DNA of 64,000 nt, taken from assembly GCA_039881145.1 (NCBI GenBank), contig JAYKKI010000074.1, positions 8,844,501 through 8,908,500 on the forward strand, in the 5' to 3' direction. The position numbers were made by a program, and so were the translations under genes. The notes beneath the pieces are model-generated. The model saw only the letters and a list, made by a program, of their open reading frames with translations, did not search any database and was not told the origin of the DNA. Each line of letters begins with the position of its first letter. The stretch's first letter is position 1. This stretch comes from Druceiella hillmani (Eukaryota > Arthropoda > Insecta > Lepidoptera > Hepialidae). This document shows, in pieces, positions 35,503-46,850 of the stretch.

Positions 35503-35547
<45 letters not shown>
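35429..35547. repeat. two (TA)n tracts
   Basis: Alternating TA at 35429-35464 and 35507-35547, separated by a 42-bp spacer. Confidence 0.95.
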
Positions 35548-35548
<1 letters not shown>

Positions 35549-36195
35549 GAAAAATTTGAATGTATCACATTTAATTTAATTTTTAAATGTTATAAAAAAT
35601 TATCCATTTAACATGCTAGTACGTCCATTAATAATTACTGTAGGGCTTTTTAAGTCCAATCGTTCTAGGCAGCGCAGTTAAAACGATTTATTTTGAAGGG
35701 ACGAATATCCTAACATAACATTATTAAATCTTATTTTGAAATAAAGACAAATATTAATTTATTAAATAATAATCACGAGAGGAAACCACATCACGAATTA
35801 ACTGAACAGATGTAGCGGTCCAAAAATTAAATATTTGTCCAAATTATTGAAAACATTAATAAGTTTAGAAGTTTCTTGAACGCACGATATATCCTAGTAC
35901 ATGATTGATGAGCTGAGGACAGTAGGGAATTTTGAATCGTTTTCCGAAGCTTTTCGTTTGACACTCGACGAAGTACTCTTCAAATATATATTATTTAATT
36001 TAGTGACTCAAGACGTCAGATTTGTATTTATTAGCTCTATCGTTATTGATTTTCTGTGCCTATGACTTCATTCGACTAGAATTTCTGATTTCTTTCAACT
36101 AGTTAAAAAAATACAATTATTAACTAAGAACATAACGAACACAGGGGTTGATTTTATTTGCATACCATTAAAGCTTAAGGTGGCTCCCTTTGCGA

Positions 36196-36239
<44 letters not shown>

Positions 36240-36819
36240 CTTTGACCCATCTAAGGAATTCACGAATCTGTGATTATACAACGTGAATACTAAGGCGATG
36301 TGTTCAATAAATCATATCAATAAAATTTAATATGGCGTTATGAGAGCATAACGTATGTAGCGTGCATTTGAATGTAAAGTAAATAATGAAATATGGATTT
36401 CTGATGCTTGCCAATTACGCAATTATACTGGTGTAACAGCATTACTGCATAAGACTTAACAAGGTAAGGAAACATGATGTGTTTTAGTGAACACCATCGA
36501 TCCATTAAACGTATATGCATTTTAGGGTACCTTAGAATAAAAACAGAAATTGAAATGTAATGGTTAACGTTACCATATGAATATATCAGCATACTGCATT
36601 AATATTTTAACATTTCGAAAACAAATCTAATATGGCGTGTACAGTTAAAATGAAAGTTGAAGGTTAAAATGAATGTTGACAATAATATTTCCAAAACAAG
36701 AATATAATACGTAACCTCGAAGCGAAGAAAAATAAACGCAACGCCGGTTTTTTAAGCAAAAGACATCGAGTTAAATGATAACTGCGAAAAGTTTCTTTAT
36801 AAGTTTTCACCAAGTGCCT
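35548..36819. other. no gene; one TA tract
   Basis: Only the TA tract at 36199-36237 stands out. An 84-codon minus-strand frame (36338-36592) has no recognisable motif. Confidence 0.45.
36199..36237. repeat. (TA)n microsatellite
   Basis: Uninterrupted alternating TA following GCGAAAC. Confidence 0.95.
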
Positions 36820-37055
36820 GTATGCAAATTAAAATATGACAATGCGGAATAATTTAGATTATTACCGGGTTCATTGGGAGGACCACCAAAGGGAAATCGA
36901 ATTATATCGGGTAGGGCCAATTGATTTCGTATTCGGGTGAGCGCCGGGCGGCGGGCCATGGGTTTTGTTTGATAAATCAACAAACGTATTGAAAGTTATC
37001 GTTACGGAGAATAAGTTAAATCATTGCAGATAAGGTTTGGGGATTTAATTTTATT
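36820..37055 (+). mobile_element. dispersed repeat family B, copy 2
   Basis: Aligns with 30225-30450 through AAATATGACAATGCGG, ACCGGGTTCATTG, TTGATTTCGTATTCGGG, GTTTGATAAA, GAAAGTTATCGTTACGGAG, AAGTTAAATCATTGCAGATA and GGTTTGGGG. It contains GCGCCGGGCGGCGGG, a GC-rich stretch that is also GC-rich in copy 3. Confidence 0.7.
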
Positions 37056-38734
37056 GTGGAAAACAGTTAAAACGATTCATTAAAAAATAAAGTCCAAAAA
37101 ACGACGTATGCTACGGTCCGGAAGGATGAGTTTTTCAGGTTCTTTTTGTCGCAATGAATGCGATTAATTTTACATACGTCAAAACTTTTTTGAAATTAAC
37201 TTTCTAATCTATGGGATGAACTCAAAAATATTGAGGTGGCTAACAGAAGTCGATATGGTTAATATTCATAATTAATTCGCAAAATATAGGTATCTAATAC
37301 ATTTATCTGTGCTCTGTTTTTGTTACGAATATATTACATCGCTTTAAGTGTTCACCATCTTTACTAGAATTTTTCATCATAATTACTGTTACTTTCCATT
37401 ATTATTACTGCTTGTATTTTATTATAATATTTTATACAAGGTATATTGAAGGTAACTAAAATCAAGGTATTTTAATATTATCATCTAAATGTAAAAATAT
37501 TGGAATGGAAAACGAATATTGGCAGAAATGAAGTTCCTTAGGTTTTGGCAAAAATTATTCATTACAAGTTTTGATGGAAGATTTAAGTCAATTTCCTATT
37601 TTGTACTTTAAAATTTAAGTTATATTTAACGTAAAAACTTTTTTCTTTATGTGTTTAATACAATTAAATTGCCTTATTGTACTTTATACAATATACAAGT
37701 ATTTATCAGCATTCTATCTGGAATGTTTGTATTAAGACTATTCATACAATCAATTAATTTATTGGTATGATTAATTAACTATTTTTTACGTGTATTTTTA
37801 AGTTTTCATTTACCTATGCTGTTAGAAATTATATATTTTTTTATTTTTATTAAAAATGAAATATTTAATTTCTAAAAATGAAAAATTTGTTTTGTCGTTT
37901 TTGACAACATTCTTTTCATAGTACGACATTTATTATAAGAATGCATTATCTTTCTTTTTTGTAAAGATATCTCTAACGCAATTATAATGCTTGCATATTG
38001 AAGACTTCTTATTCACACTTTCACATATTATATGTAAAAATTATATGTGTTTTTCATGCTTCTTAGAAATGTTAAAAAGTTTTAAAAATTAATAAAATTT
38101 AGAAGGTGTAATAATTTGTGATATATCTACAAAGCGGTTTCTAATATTTCGAAGTCTGTTGCTGTTAAAAATATTCCACTAAAGTTTTTTATTAAGAATT
38201 TAAATCATATATTATGGGAAATGGTCCATGATTTAAGTTGGAGATTGGCTGAAATTGGAGGTATAGTTTAGGTTGCAATATTATGTACTTCGCCGAATTG
38301 TGTTAAGGTTAGAAGTTTCATAATTATATGATGTCATAAATATTATACATGGATCTAAACGTTCACCCCGACAAATGGCACAAATGTGCACACAGCGGAG
38401 ATTAGGATGCTGAGTTGGGCAAAAAGTGTTATTTTGTTTGATAAAATAAGTAAAGTGGGCCTTTCCAAACTTGAAGGCCCATTTTAAACAGCGGCTTAAA
38501 ATAAATTCAAATGGACGATTCAATGCAATCGTCTGACAAAAATTATGGCCACAGCCGATCCCAAATGAAATGTGAAAAGGCTGGGCAAAGCAAGAGATAG
38601 AGAGAGGGGGGGGGGGTGGCGGAGATATCGTAAATAGTGCATTTGTCTTAAATCTTACATATGTCTTAATGTTTTTCATTCAATTATTATGGTTTTATTG
38701 TGTTTCTGTTTTATTTCTTCCTGTGATATGTTAT
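37056..38734. other. no recognised gene; longest open frame of the window
   Basis: A minus-strand frame at 38281-38679 (132 codons) is the longest in the window. Its N-terminal part carries a proline run encoded by the poly-G tract at 38606, and the rest shows no domain that I know. The 38340-38620 stretch is somewhat GC-richer than its surroundings and contains an exact 8-bp stem TGGGCCTT / AAGGCCCA (38456-38463 and 38474-38481). I cannot decide between chance and an old transposon fragment. Confidence 0.3.
38606..38616. repeat. poly-G run (G11)
   Basis: Eleven consecutive G after a short AGAGAGAG stretch, followed by TGGCGG. Confidence 0.9.
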
Positions 38735-39115
38735 CATGCTCGCTCCATAATTTCTTAAGGAATACATATTTATATAACATAAATGTAGTAGACCTGATTA
38801 CTATAGACTATATGTACATACAGTTACACGATACAGCGAATCTTAGGGTTCTATTGTGCGGAGCAGTGCCTGGCTTACGTATTAATATATAACTATGTAG
38901 CATTTGTTAATTACATAAACGTCACGTCACGTCGTGGTCCCTTTATAAAATACGATTTAATCACATTACTCGAACAAGACAAGGTAATTAGGCGAGTTCA
39001 TATGTAAAGAGTTAATATCACATTCGCCAAGAGATTTCCTTTGTCCAATTATCCAATGAACTTTATTCTCCGCAATAAACAGTCAGCATGATTTAATGTG
39101 AGATTTTATGTCAAG
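38735..39115 (-). mobile_element. dispersed repeat family A, copy 2
   Basis: The reverse complement matches copy 1 (3990-4420) in order: CTCACATTAAATCATG, TTATTGCGG, GGATAATTGGACAAAGGAAA (exact), CCTAATTAC, GTAATGTG, CGACGTGACGTGACGTTTAT (exact), TAATTAACAAATGCTAC, ATCGTGTAAC and AATCAGGTCTACTACAT. The exact 20-base matches inside otherwise diverged sequence are notable. Confidence 0.7.
38919..38934 (-). promoter_or_regulatory. overlapping TGACGT motifs in family A, copy 2
   Basis: Two ACGTCA (TGACGT on the minus strand) at 38919-38924 and 38924-38929, then CGTCG. It is identical to the cluster at 4205-4220. Regulatory activity is a guess. Confidence 0.3.
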
Positions 39116-39397
39116 AAACTAGTTATATCTGAGCAGATTATAGATTACGTGCGTGGAAAATATTTTTTCATAACTTTAGTTATATATTATTTAATCCTAA
39201 ATTTAATTTTCTCATATGTGTTTAACAGTTAATTCACTTGGTTCTCGTTATAATTCAATTTACCTGAATATAAATATTAGACTTTATATGCTACCACAGC
39301 ACTTAAATACGTACATTTAAGTAGTTCAAAACAAGCTTTTGTCATTATATCAAAGGTGCCCGATAAGTGCACTTGGAGTAAATGTGGTCTGTCGATG

Positions 39398-39436
39398 GTG
39401 CTTGAAAGGCACACGATAGCGTGCTTCTCGAGCACC
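39398..39436. repeat. two-part stem-loop GGTGCT / AGCACC
   Basis: The outer 6-bp stem (39398-39403 with 39431-39436) encloses an inner GCAC / GTGC stem. The surroundings are GC-richer than average. It could be a fragment of a structured small RNA or SINE, but no A-box, B-box or cloverleaf was found. Confidence 0.5.
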
Positions 39437-39688
39437 GCTTGTAGTGGTGAAGGCTAAAATTTGGTCCCCTTCAGCTGAATCATATAACTAACACATATAT
39501 GGGGCTGTAGTATTTTATAGTATTCTACGCCCTTCTGCGTTGAAACGGTTATTTCCTTCATTATCCTGATAGAAATTCGTTAAATTATTTTTCTTAATTA
39601 AAATCAGAAAGATTTTATCTTAATGTAGTCATTTTTGTTTAACCGTTAGTTTTAGTTGCGCTTTGTAATATATTACGAGTATATTGCA

Positions 39689-39728
39689 GGTTACGCGATG
39701 AGAATTGACGGTTTACGCGATGAGAATT
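39689..39728. repeat. 22-bp tandem duplication
   Basis: TTACGCGATGAGAATT at 39691 and 39713, with matching flanks. Confidence 0.9.
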
Positions 39729-40484
39729 TAATGTTTTAGTTTTTTAAGTTTCAAACAATATACATATTTTTGTAATACGCTAGTAGTAAATGTGGACACG
39801 CGTTTTGTGTTATGTACTGTAAAACACCTTTATCTTCTTTTCTGTTGTATATTTTATTTTTTATTCCATACGTATTTTTTGTGTTTAAATTATAGGAAAA
39901 GAACACATTGAGTGATATAATTAACAAATATCCTTCTTTCCACAATACTTTATCCTTACCCGAAAATTTAGATCAGAAACAGAAAATCCTTAGACTGGAG
40001 ATAAATTTTATTTCGCTGCTGTATCGTAAGTATACGGATCCTTTTCCCTCGCCTCTTAACTTCTTAATTTAAATAAATACAAGGACAAAAAAGAAATTTA
40101 AATATGATCATTATTTTTCGGGCGATGCCTATCGTATAAACTCAAACAAAATATTCTAAATTAAATGCCTGTTACTTTCATCCTTTCTCTAACTTTATAT
40201 AAAGAAACAATGTAACGTTCATCTAAATTTATCTAATAAGCAGATTTATGTAATTTGATATCAGAGACGGAAGGAAAGACAGAAAATTATAATAAGAGAA
40301 AATATAAATATTAATTTTCTTCAAAAAAATTTAATGCATAAACATTTGCCTTCAATATTTTATATTATATTATACATATATTTTTCTTTCTCAAATCAAA
40401 ATTCTTGAATTTATGCAAATTTTAATAGGGCCTGAAATGTAAATAATTCTCATTTATTACATATTCAAATACAACTAAAAAAAC

Positions 40485-40559
<75 letters not shown>

Positions 40560-40560
40560 T
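40485..40560. repeat. (TA)n microsatellite
   Basis: An alternating TA tract with one TG and one TAATAT interruption. Confidence 0.95.
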
Positions 40561-40755
40561 ATTTTTTTGTACTTTTATTATTGAAATTCAAAATTAATCT
40601 TCAATTTCATCTTCATAAAATAAACTTATTGAGAATAATATTATAAAAGTGCTTCTAAAAAAATGTCTATATAAATAGTGCATTTTTATGCTTATATTTA
40701 TAATAATTTAGTCTATTTAAATGTATTATTCCTTCAGTTGTTTTGTTCCAGTATA

Positions 40756-40794
40756 AAATTATTTTATTTCACTGCATGTGAAATAAAATAATTT
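40756..40794. repeat. perfect 17-bp-arm hairpin
   Basis: AAATTATTTTATTTCAC (40756-40772), a 5-base loop TGCAT, and the exact reverse complement at 40778-40794. Confidence 0.9.
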
Positions 40795-41439
40795 AATAAA
40801 AAAAATAAATAAAACATTATCTCCGTAGGTTAATGTTTATATAATTCATTATAATTAACTCAAGTTTATATAATTTAGATTGATATCACATATAATGGTA
40901 ACACTTTGTTAATCATACTGTGCCCATAATTTTTGGTTTTGCGTGAAAAAATATATCTTCTTTCCAAATTCAATATTAAAATTGTGCCATTACTCTCGTT
41001 GTGGTAATAATATATAAATAATTTCTAGGGTAGACAAAGTGGTAGCGTTTATTTGGAATTATGTAACAAGATCATTTATTTAAAGCTAATAAAATGCAAA
41101 TTTCTTACTTGTATAATGACGTTATATCAGTTTTATTTCCTGTTACATCACTAAACCGAAGAATGTACAAATGCACACAAAATACCAAAAACGCACCATT
41201 GAATTATTTCTGTTTAAAAATGTTAACATATTCTAATTACGTTTATTGTATGGCTTAATAAATATGACGAAGAGACAACTAAAATGAAATGCTTTTTGTA
41301 TTAGACTTTTCGGTAAATAACAGACTACGAACGAACTGCCAACAGCGGACTGTATCCATATCGTATAACACACGTAGCTAAGTAAAGCTCGTGTTGTTTA
41401 AAAGAAAGAGGCCGAAGAGAATGTGTATTAAGGAGGGCG

Positions 41440-41560
41440 GGGTGTAATTTGAGGGCGGTCGCGTGCTCGTTGTGCGAGTGTCGATCGCCCTTTTCAGCTC
41501 ACAGCCACTCTCACGTATTCCTCGTACATATTCCGCTTTCGGCTTCGTTATCGTATTGTT
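41440..41560. other. GC-rich island, possible promoter-like region
   Basis: A sharp GC-rich block (GAGGGCGGGG, GAGGGCGGTCGCGTGC, GTGTCGATCGCCC) in AT-rich DNA. It is followed by TTCAGCTCACAG, which resembles an insect initiator (TCAGT-like) but without a TATA box at the right distance. No open frame of useful length follows. It could be a promoter with a non-coding first exon or a foreign GC-richer repeat. Weak call. Confidence 0.25.
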
Positions 41561-41744
41561 GTTTTTGATTTTTCAACCTGTGAAGGGTTGTAAAAATAGA
41601 CTTTAAGGCTAAATAAGATAGCGTTATCCACCCGAGTTTATCTTTGCCTCATAAATATTAAATTTTGCTAATTATTTATACTATGCTGAAAAAAGTTCTG
41701 AAGAATAAAACATAACTCTTTAAATATGAGGAAAAATTGTTTTA

Positions 41745-42153
41745 TGAGGATTCCGTTCACACTTAGCCAATATGAACACTTAAACGTATTTAATGAGTTC
41801 TTTTTAAACGGCTTACGAATATTAATATCATTTTTCAAGCCGTATAAATATTGCTAAGCATTCCTATCACAGCTGTTATAGCGTTATTGCTCTAGTTTTC
41901 TGGTTAAGTTTAGGTAAATTTCAAGTAACGGTATTTTTTGTAGTTTTGGAAGATTCCGTGCACACTTAGCCATATGTGGACACTTAAAAGTATTTAATGA
42001 GTTCTTTTTAAATTGCTCACGAATATTAATATCATTTTTCAAGCCCTACAAATATTGCTAAGAATTCCTATCACAGCTTTTATAGCGTCATTGCTCTAGT
42101 TTTCTGGTTAAGTTGAGGTAAATTTCAAGAAACGGAATTTTTCGTAGTTTTGA
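41745..42153. repeat. 203-bp tandem duplication, two copies
   Basis: Unit 1 starts near GATTCCGTTCACACTTAGCC (41749) and unit 2 near GATTCCGTGCACACTTAGCC (41952), an offset of 203 bp. The two units match throughout, including CATTTTTCAAGCC and TCTAGTTTTCTGGTTAAGTT, with a modest number of substitutions. No coding frame is shared. Confidence 0.95.
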
Positions 42154-42274
42154 TTTTAACGGTTTTTGAAAGATGATGTAAGATGGAGATTTACTCATTT
42201 TTTTTTAAATTAAAAAATATATATAGAACTACATTACATGGAAATTTATATAGAGTAGATAATTTTATATAGAG

Positions 42275-42455
<181 letters not shown>

Positions 42456-42957
42456 GAACATTATGTGGAACTACATTACACAAAATTCTGAAAAAAAATT
42501 TTAGTACACGGAACTTGTTCTTTTAAATAATATGCCAGACCATAAACTAAATGAAAAGAATATTTCAACTTTCCAAATTTTTAAATAAATATTTTAAATG
42601 TTATGTATTAGTATATATGCGCTTGATTCGCTTTATTACGTGCTAAATTTTATATTTCCATGTCAAAGTTTTCAAAGATAACCATTTTGGAACTTTTTAG
42701 TGATATCTTTAGAAATAAAATATTTTGTAAAAAAATCTTATAAGTCTAATAATAAAAAGTGCAGTCACCGTGATCAAATTTGGATGATATAGGTCTAACG
42801 ATAATCTAACAAAAAAGTCTCTGAAGTTTTGACACAACTAAGGGTTATATAAATTTGCCTTTTGCCAAAATCAGTATTGCTAAAAACGGAGCTGGAAGAT
42901 GTTGCCGGGAATTATTTACTGATGATGAATAAACTTACCGAATTTTGGACTCGTTTT

Positions 42958-43215
42958 ACTTATCTCCAGGTAAGCAAGTAAATAAGAAAATAAATAAGCA
43001 GGTGAGATGCACAAGTATATACAAAGAAATGAAATAATCTAGACGTGAGTAGATGGGCAGATAAGTAAATAAGCATAGGTATAAATAAATGCACGAAGTA
43101 ACTAAATATTAATACGTACGCAGGTAGATAAGTATATTTTGGTATATGGAGACAAATAGCGACTGGATTATTAGTATATACAAATGCATGAAGTATATGC
43201 ATATATGATCAAAGA
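42958..43215. repeat. degenerate tetranucleotide-type repeat (AAGTAAAT-like)
   Basis: Repeated variants of AAGTAAATAAG, AGGTAGATAAGTA and TAAATAAATGCA. A minus-strand frame of 80 codons inside owes its openness to this composition. Confidence 0.6.
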
Positions 43216-43305
43216 CATATATCAACTAGAATATTAGTAGGCAAATATATAGTTTGTACAGGTATACAGCGCTTGAATTAGACACAAAAAGAGGGAAGTG
43301 ATTTA

Positions 43306-43402
43306 TATGTCCGTATGTACGTATGTATGTGTGTGTACACATGGATGTACGTATACATGAATATAATTATATAAATGATATATTATATAAATGATATATC
43401 GA
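43306..43402. repeat. TATG/GTAC microsatellite and 16-bp duplication
   Basis: TATGTACGTATGTATGTGTG and related tetranucleotides to about 43362, followed by two copies of TTATATAAATGATAT (43367-43398). Confidence 0.8.
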
Positions 43403-44659
43403 TATCGATTTCATCATGGGTTTTTCATATTCTGTGTAATATAAGATATGAAGGAGGACACTAAAAGTAAAAGAATGAAAATGTATTCCAAAATAATTTA
43501 GTAGTTTCCATAGTTTTATTATAAATATATCATTCCGCTTGACTTGTGAAATTAAAATTTCACGAAAGTAAATCGCGTCAAATCCTTATAAGTTAAATGA
43601 ATATGGGGTTCCCATCTGATTAATACTGTACAGGAGTCAACAACGCGCTGAAGTTGTTGGAAATACCTTCAGAAAAAAACCCTAATCATTAACTATTCAT
43701 TGTACCAACTTAACATTTGGCAAGGCGACTAAATATTTAACAGAGCATTTTTTAGGGATGTTAACATATTCAGCCTTTTTTTAATTTTTTTTTCATTAGG
43801 TGCATCTCTAAATTTAAATTAAAAAAACTACCTTTTAGAGATACGGGAAACCCTTAACATTATATTGCATAACATTTTTAAAACTATTTATAATTTTGGG
43901 TCAAATAAATATACAATATGTGTTTAGATTGCATTGGTACGATAAACAAGTGTGATTGAAATCTGATGCAGGAATCAAAGACATATATTGGCTACCGTAT
44001 TTATAGGTCTGCAATATTAAACAACATTCATAGGTAGAACAATTTAAATATCGCTTAAATACCCAGTAATTACTACAGCAACCTTGTTCTGTTTCAGTGG
44101 CAAGCTGTAACTGAACGCTTTCCTTTCTTTATTTTCTTTTATAAAATATTCATATAGTTATATAAGTTCATAGATATTAAGTGGATGCCGTGTTTTTCAT
44201 ATCCATCGAGCGTGAACACAATTACGCGGCGGTATTCCTGACATCACATAATTATCGTAAAGACTTCACCGAGAGGCTGGGTGTGAATATGTATTAAGAA
44301 TAAAAGAAATGGTCATAATCAAATTACAAAATCACTATAAATATCTAACATCACTAACATTGAAACCCTTTGCGAGAAACAAATCACGTTTACATTTTTT
44401 TTAAGATGAATGTAAATAAAATGAATATATATATAATAATGTATATTAAATATAAGATGTGAATAAGAAATTATATTATACCTAAATGCTAAAATATAAT
44501 ATAAAATACAAATTAAAGACCGCTAAATACTTGCATTTCAATTCAATGTCATATTGACATAATACATTAACAAAAAAAAGTCCCTATAACCAGCCCTCAG
44601 TTACCCTTATAATCAGCCTCTCTAAGGGATCCTCCGCTTTACATGGAAGTTAACTTTTT
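43403..44659. other. no gene recognised
   Basis: Contains a small inverted pair ATCTCTAAA / TTTTAGAGAT near 43805-43842 and a GC-richer patch at 44180-44285. Neither is related to anything else here. Confidence 0.45.
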
Positions 44660-44845
44660 TGGAAACTAGATTCGCTTGAAGCCCCTCCTTCCTCATCCCT
44701 CTCATAAAGAAATTTTCCGCATAAATATTTTTGAGTTTTAGCTATTGAGCAATGTGCAGGTTGATATGTTTTATTCATATGAAGACTTGGTGAATGCTCT
44801 TATAAAGCTTCCGTTTTTATTTTTTGGTACGGAACCCTAAAAAAA
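44660..44845 (+). mobile_element. GGAACCC-tailed interspersed repeat, best-preserved tail
   Basis: Blocks GAAGCCCCTCCTTCC, CATAAATATTTTTGAG, TTTTAGCTATTGAGCAATGT and GTTGATATGTTTTATTC lead to CTTATAAAGCTTCCGTTTTT and GGTACGGAACCCTAAAAAAA at 44825-44845. This is the most complete tail on the plus strand, and it anchors the identification of the other, more decayed copies. Confidence 0.7.
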
Positions 44846-46589
44846 ATATATATATTGTGTGATTTGACTTACAAGGTTTGAGTAACATACTAATGAAACG
44901 ATTTTTCTGTAATATGAAAATAAAGTGACTAACGGTTTGACTGTAATAAATGTTAATAAATATTTCAGGAATAATTTAATAAATTTCAAAATTTTTTTAA
45001 ATATGTTCTGCAGATTCTGTAGATGTACTCCACACGTTATCATTATAAAGCCGCACTGTGACAAAACACATATATAAGATCTCACAAGCATTTTTCAATT
45101 TCCGACAAAACTTGTAGCAATATATTTATCAGCACCAGCGTTTATTCGGAAAAAAATTTTCAGAAAATTGCATATGGTAAAGCCGAGAGAAGTTTTTGCT
45201 CGTAATACATGAAAAAAAAACTTCTGCATTATAACCAACCACTTCTATACTTTGGTAGGTATTTGATATTCAACCTAATACTAAAAATGTGGCCGAATGA
45301 GCATAATTCCAAATGTTGCTTGCAATCATGAACAAAACTTTAATGAAGATAGTAAGTTACAATTTATAATGAATTAATTGTATAGTAAATTTTAATTTGT
45401 CTGTAATAATACCCAAAGCAAAATTTAAAGCCGAATAAGGGGTTTGCTGCGATATAAAGCTTTGATGACATCGTGTGATTCACGGGTTACCGGCACTGTA
45501 AGACACTTAACCTTTGCATTAATGTTGAATATATCTTGAGAAATATCTTTATTGATTGTTTTATACTCAGAAACCCATGGCAGCCTGCTTGATATAACAA
45601 CTTAAGAATAACATGTGTGTAATAAACACATAATTAGTTTATTAAGACCTTTTAATTAGTTAAGCGGATATAAAACCTTCTTAATATATTTTATTTTTCT
45701 TATTCACTATTACAGCCAGATATTCCTAGAAAATTATCTTTGTGTTATTTAAATAGATGTGTCCAAAATTAGACGATTGGGCGGGGGCATATTCACTCAA
45801 TGTACAGATACGTTTAATATTCCCGCAACGAATATGAATGGATGAAGTGTATATTGTATAAATATACACAGTGTGAATATCTATTCAGTATATTAAAATG
45901 GAATCTTGTCTATACGATGACACGCATTTTGCACATTTCCCTAGATAAATATGATGTGGAAAGCAAGTTGTGTGTAGATACGTCGACTCCAGAGCGGTAA
46001 ATGACTGTTTTGAATGAATATTTTGTCCCGTATAGTACCCTAAAGAAAATGTCGAAATAAAAATGTAAAATTGTATTCATTAGAAAAGTTTGTCTAATTA
46101 AGAAATAATAATATTCATTAGTGAAAACTCTGTAAAGTCATATCAAACCAAGTTTCACAATTTTTATTTATTTAAATTTGGCTCATTATTATATAAATGT
46201 ATAAATGATATTAAATCTAAAAATAAATTTATGGTAACGAAACATCAATTAAAAAATTCAAACTGTTTGTAGAATTTACAATTGTACCTCCTATTTGGAA
46301 AGCACTAAACATTTGCTTCCAGATTGAAAATACCAGTTCACGTGTGTCATATGCTATTCCCACTCTCGCTGCATTAGTTGCATCACACGTTTTATGACGC
46401 TGTGTGAACTGACTTACACCCAACGTGTGATAACAAGTTTGACTTCAAAATAACTTTTTTCCATTTCAGTGTACACAACTTGTATACAATTATTGCACAT
46501 TACGACACAAAGAGGTTGTACAAACTCGACCCTCCTGGAATGCCACACATACTTCCTTTGAACCTTTATTTTTTCACCAACCCGTGCGC
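44846..46589. other. no gene recognised
   Basis: An 84-codon (44837-45091) and a 64-codon (46229-46423) minus-strand frame lack any motif I recognise. No repeats of note. Confidence 0.45.
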
Positions 46590-46850
46590 ACCGCCCTTAA
46601 ACCGCCCTTAAACCCCAAACCTTATCTGCAATCATTTAACTTGTTTTCTGCTATGAGAACTTTCAGTACGCTCGTAGGTTTATCAAATCCCATCCTCTCC
46701 GCCCGCCGCAGTCTGAATACGAAATCTATTGACCCGCCTCGGAGTAAATAGATTTTATTTTGATCGTCTGCACGATGAACTCCGCAATAATTTTATTTCG
46801 TATTTCCATATTTTTGTTTACTTGAAACAGTCGCCGGCAATGCGTAAAGG
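46590..46850 (-). mobile_element. dispersed repeat family B, copy 3
   Basis: The reverse complement reads ATTGCGGAGTTCATCGTGCA, AATAGATTTCGTATTCAGAC, GGGATTTGATAAA, GAAAGTTCTCATAGCAG, AACAAGTTAAATGATTGCAG, ATAAGGTTTGGGG and TTTAAGGGCGG in the same order as copies 1 and 2. CCGCCCTTAAA is duplicated in tandem at its end (about 46598-46618). The 106-codon plus-strand frame beginning inside it is not shared by the other copies. Confidence 0.7.

Larger units (their letters stand above)
39116..40484. other. no gene; stem-loop and short duplication
   Basis: The items visible are annotated separately: a two-part stem-loop at 39398-39436 and a 22-bp duplication at 39689-39728. Confidence 0.45.
40561..41739. 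other. no gene; hairpin and GC-rich island
   Basis: Holds the hairpin at 40756-40794 and a GC-rich island at about 41440-41560, both annotated separately. Confidence 0.45.

Noticed and set aside
38281..38679. 132-codon minus-strand frame as a real gene
   Set aside because: It has no recognisable domain, its proline run comes from a poly-G tract, and no conserved second copy was seen. Kept only as a note in the surrounding region.
39360..39470. tRNA or SINE candidate with stem-loop
   Set aside because: No cloverleaf, A-box or B-box could be placed; only a simple two-part stem exists.
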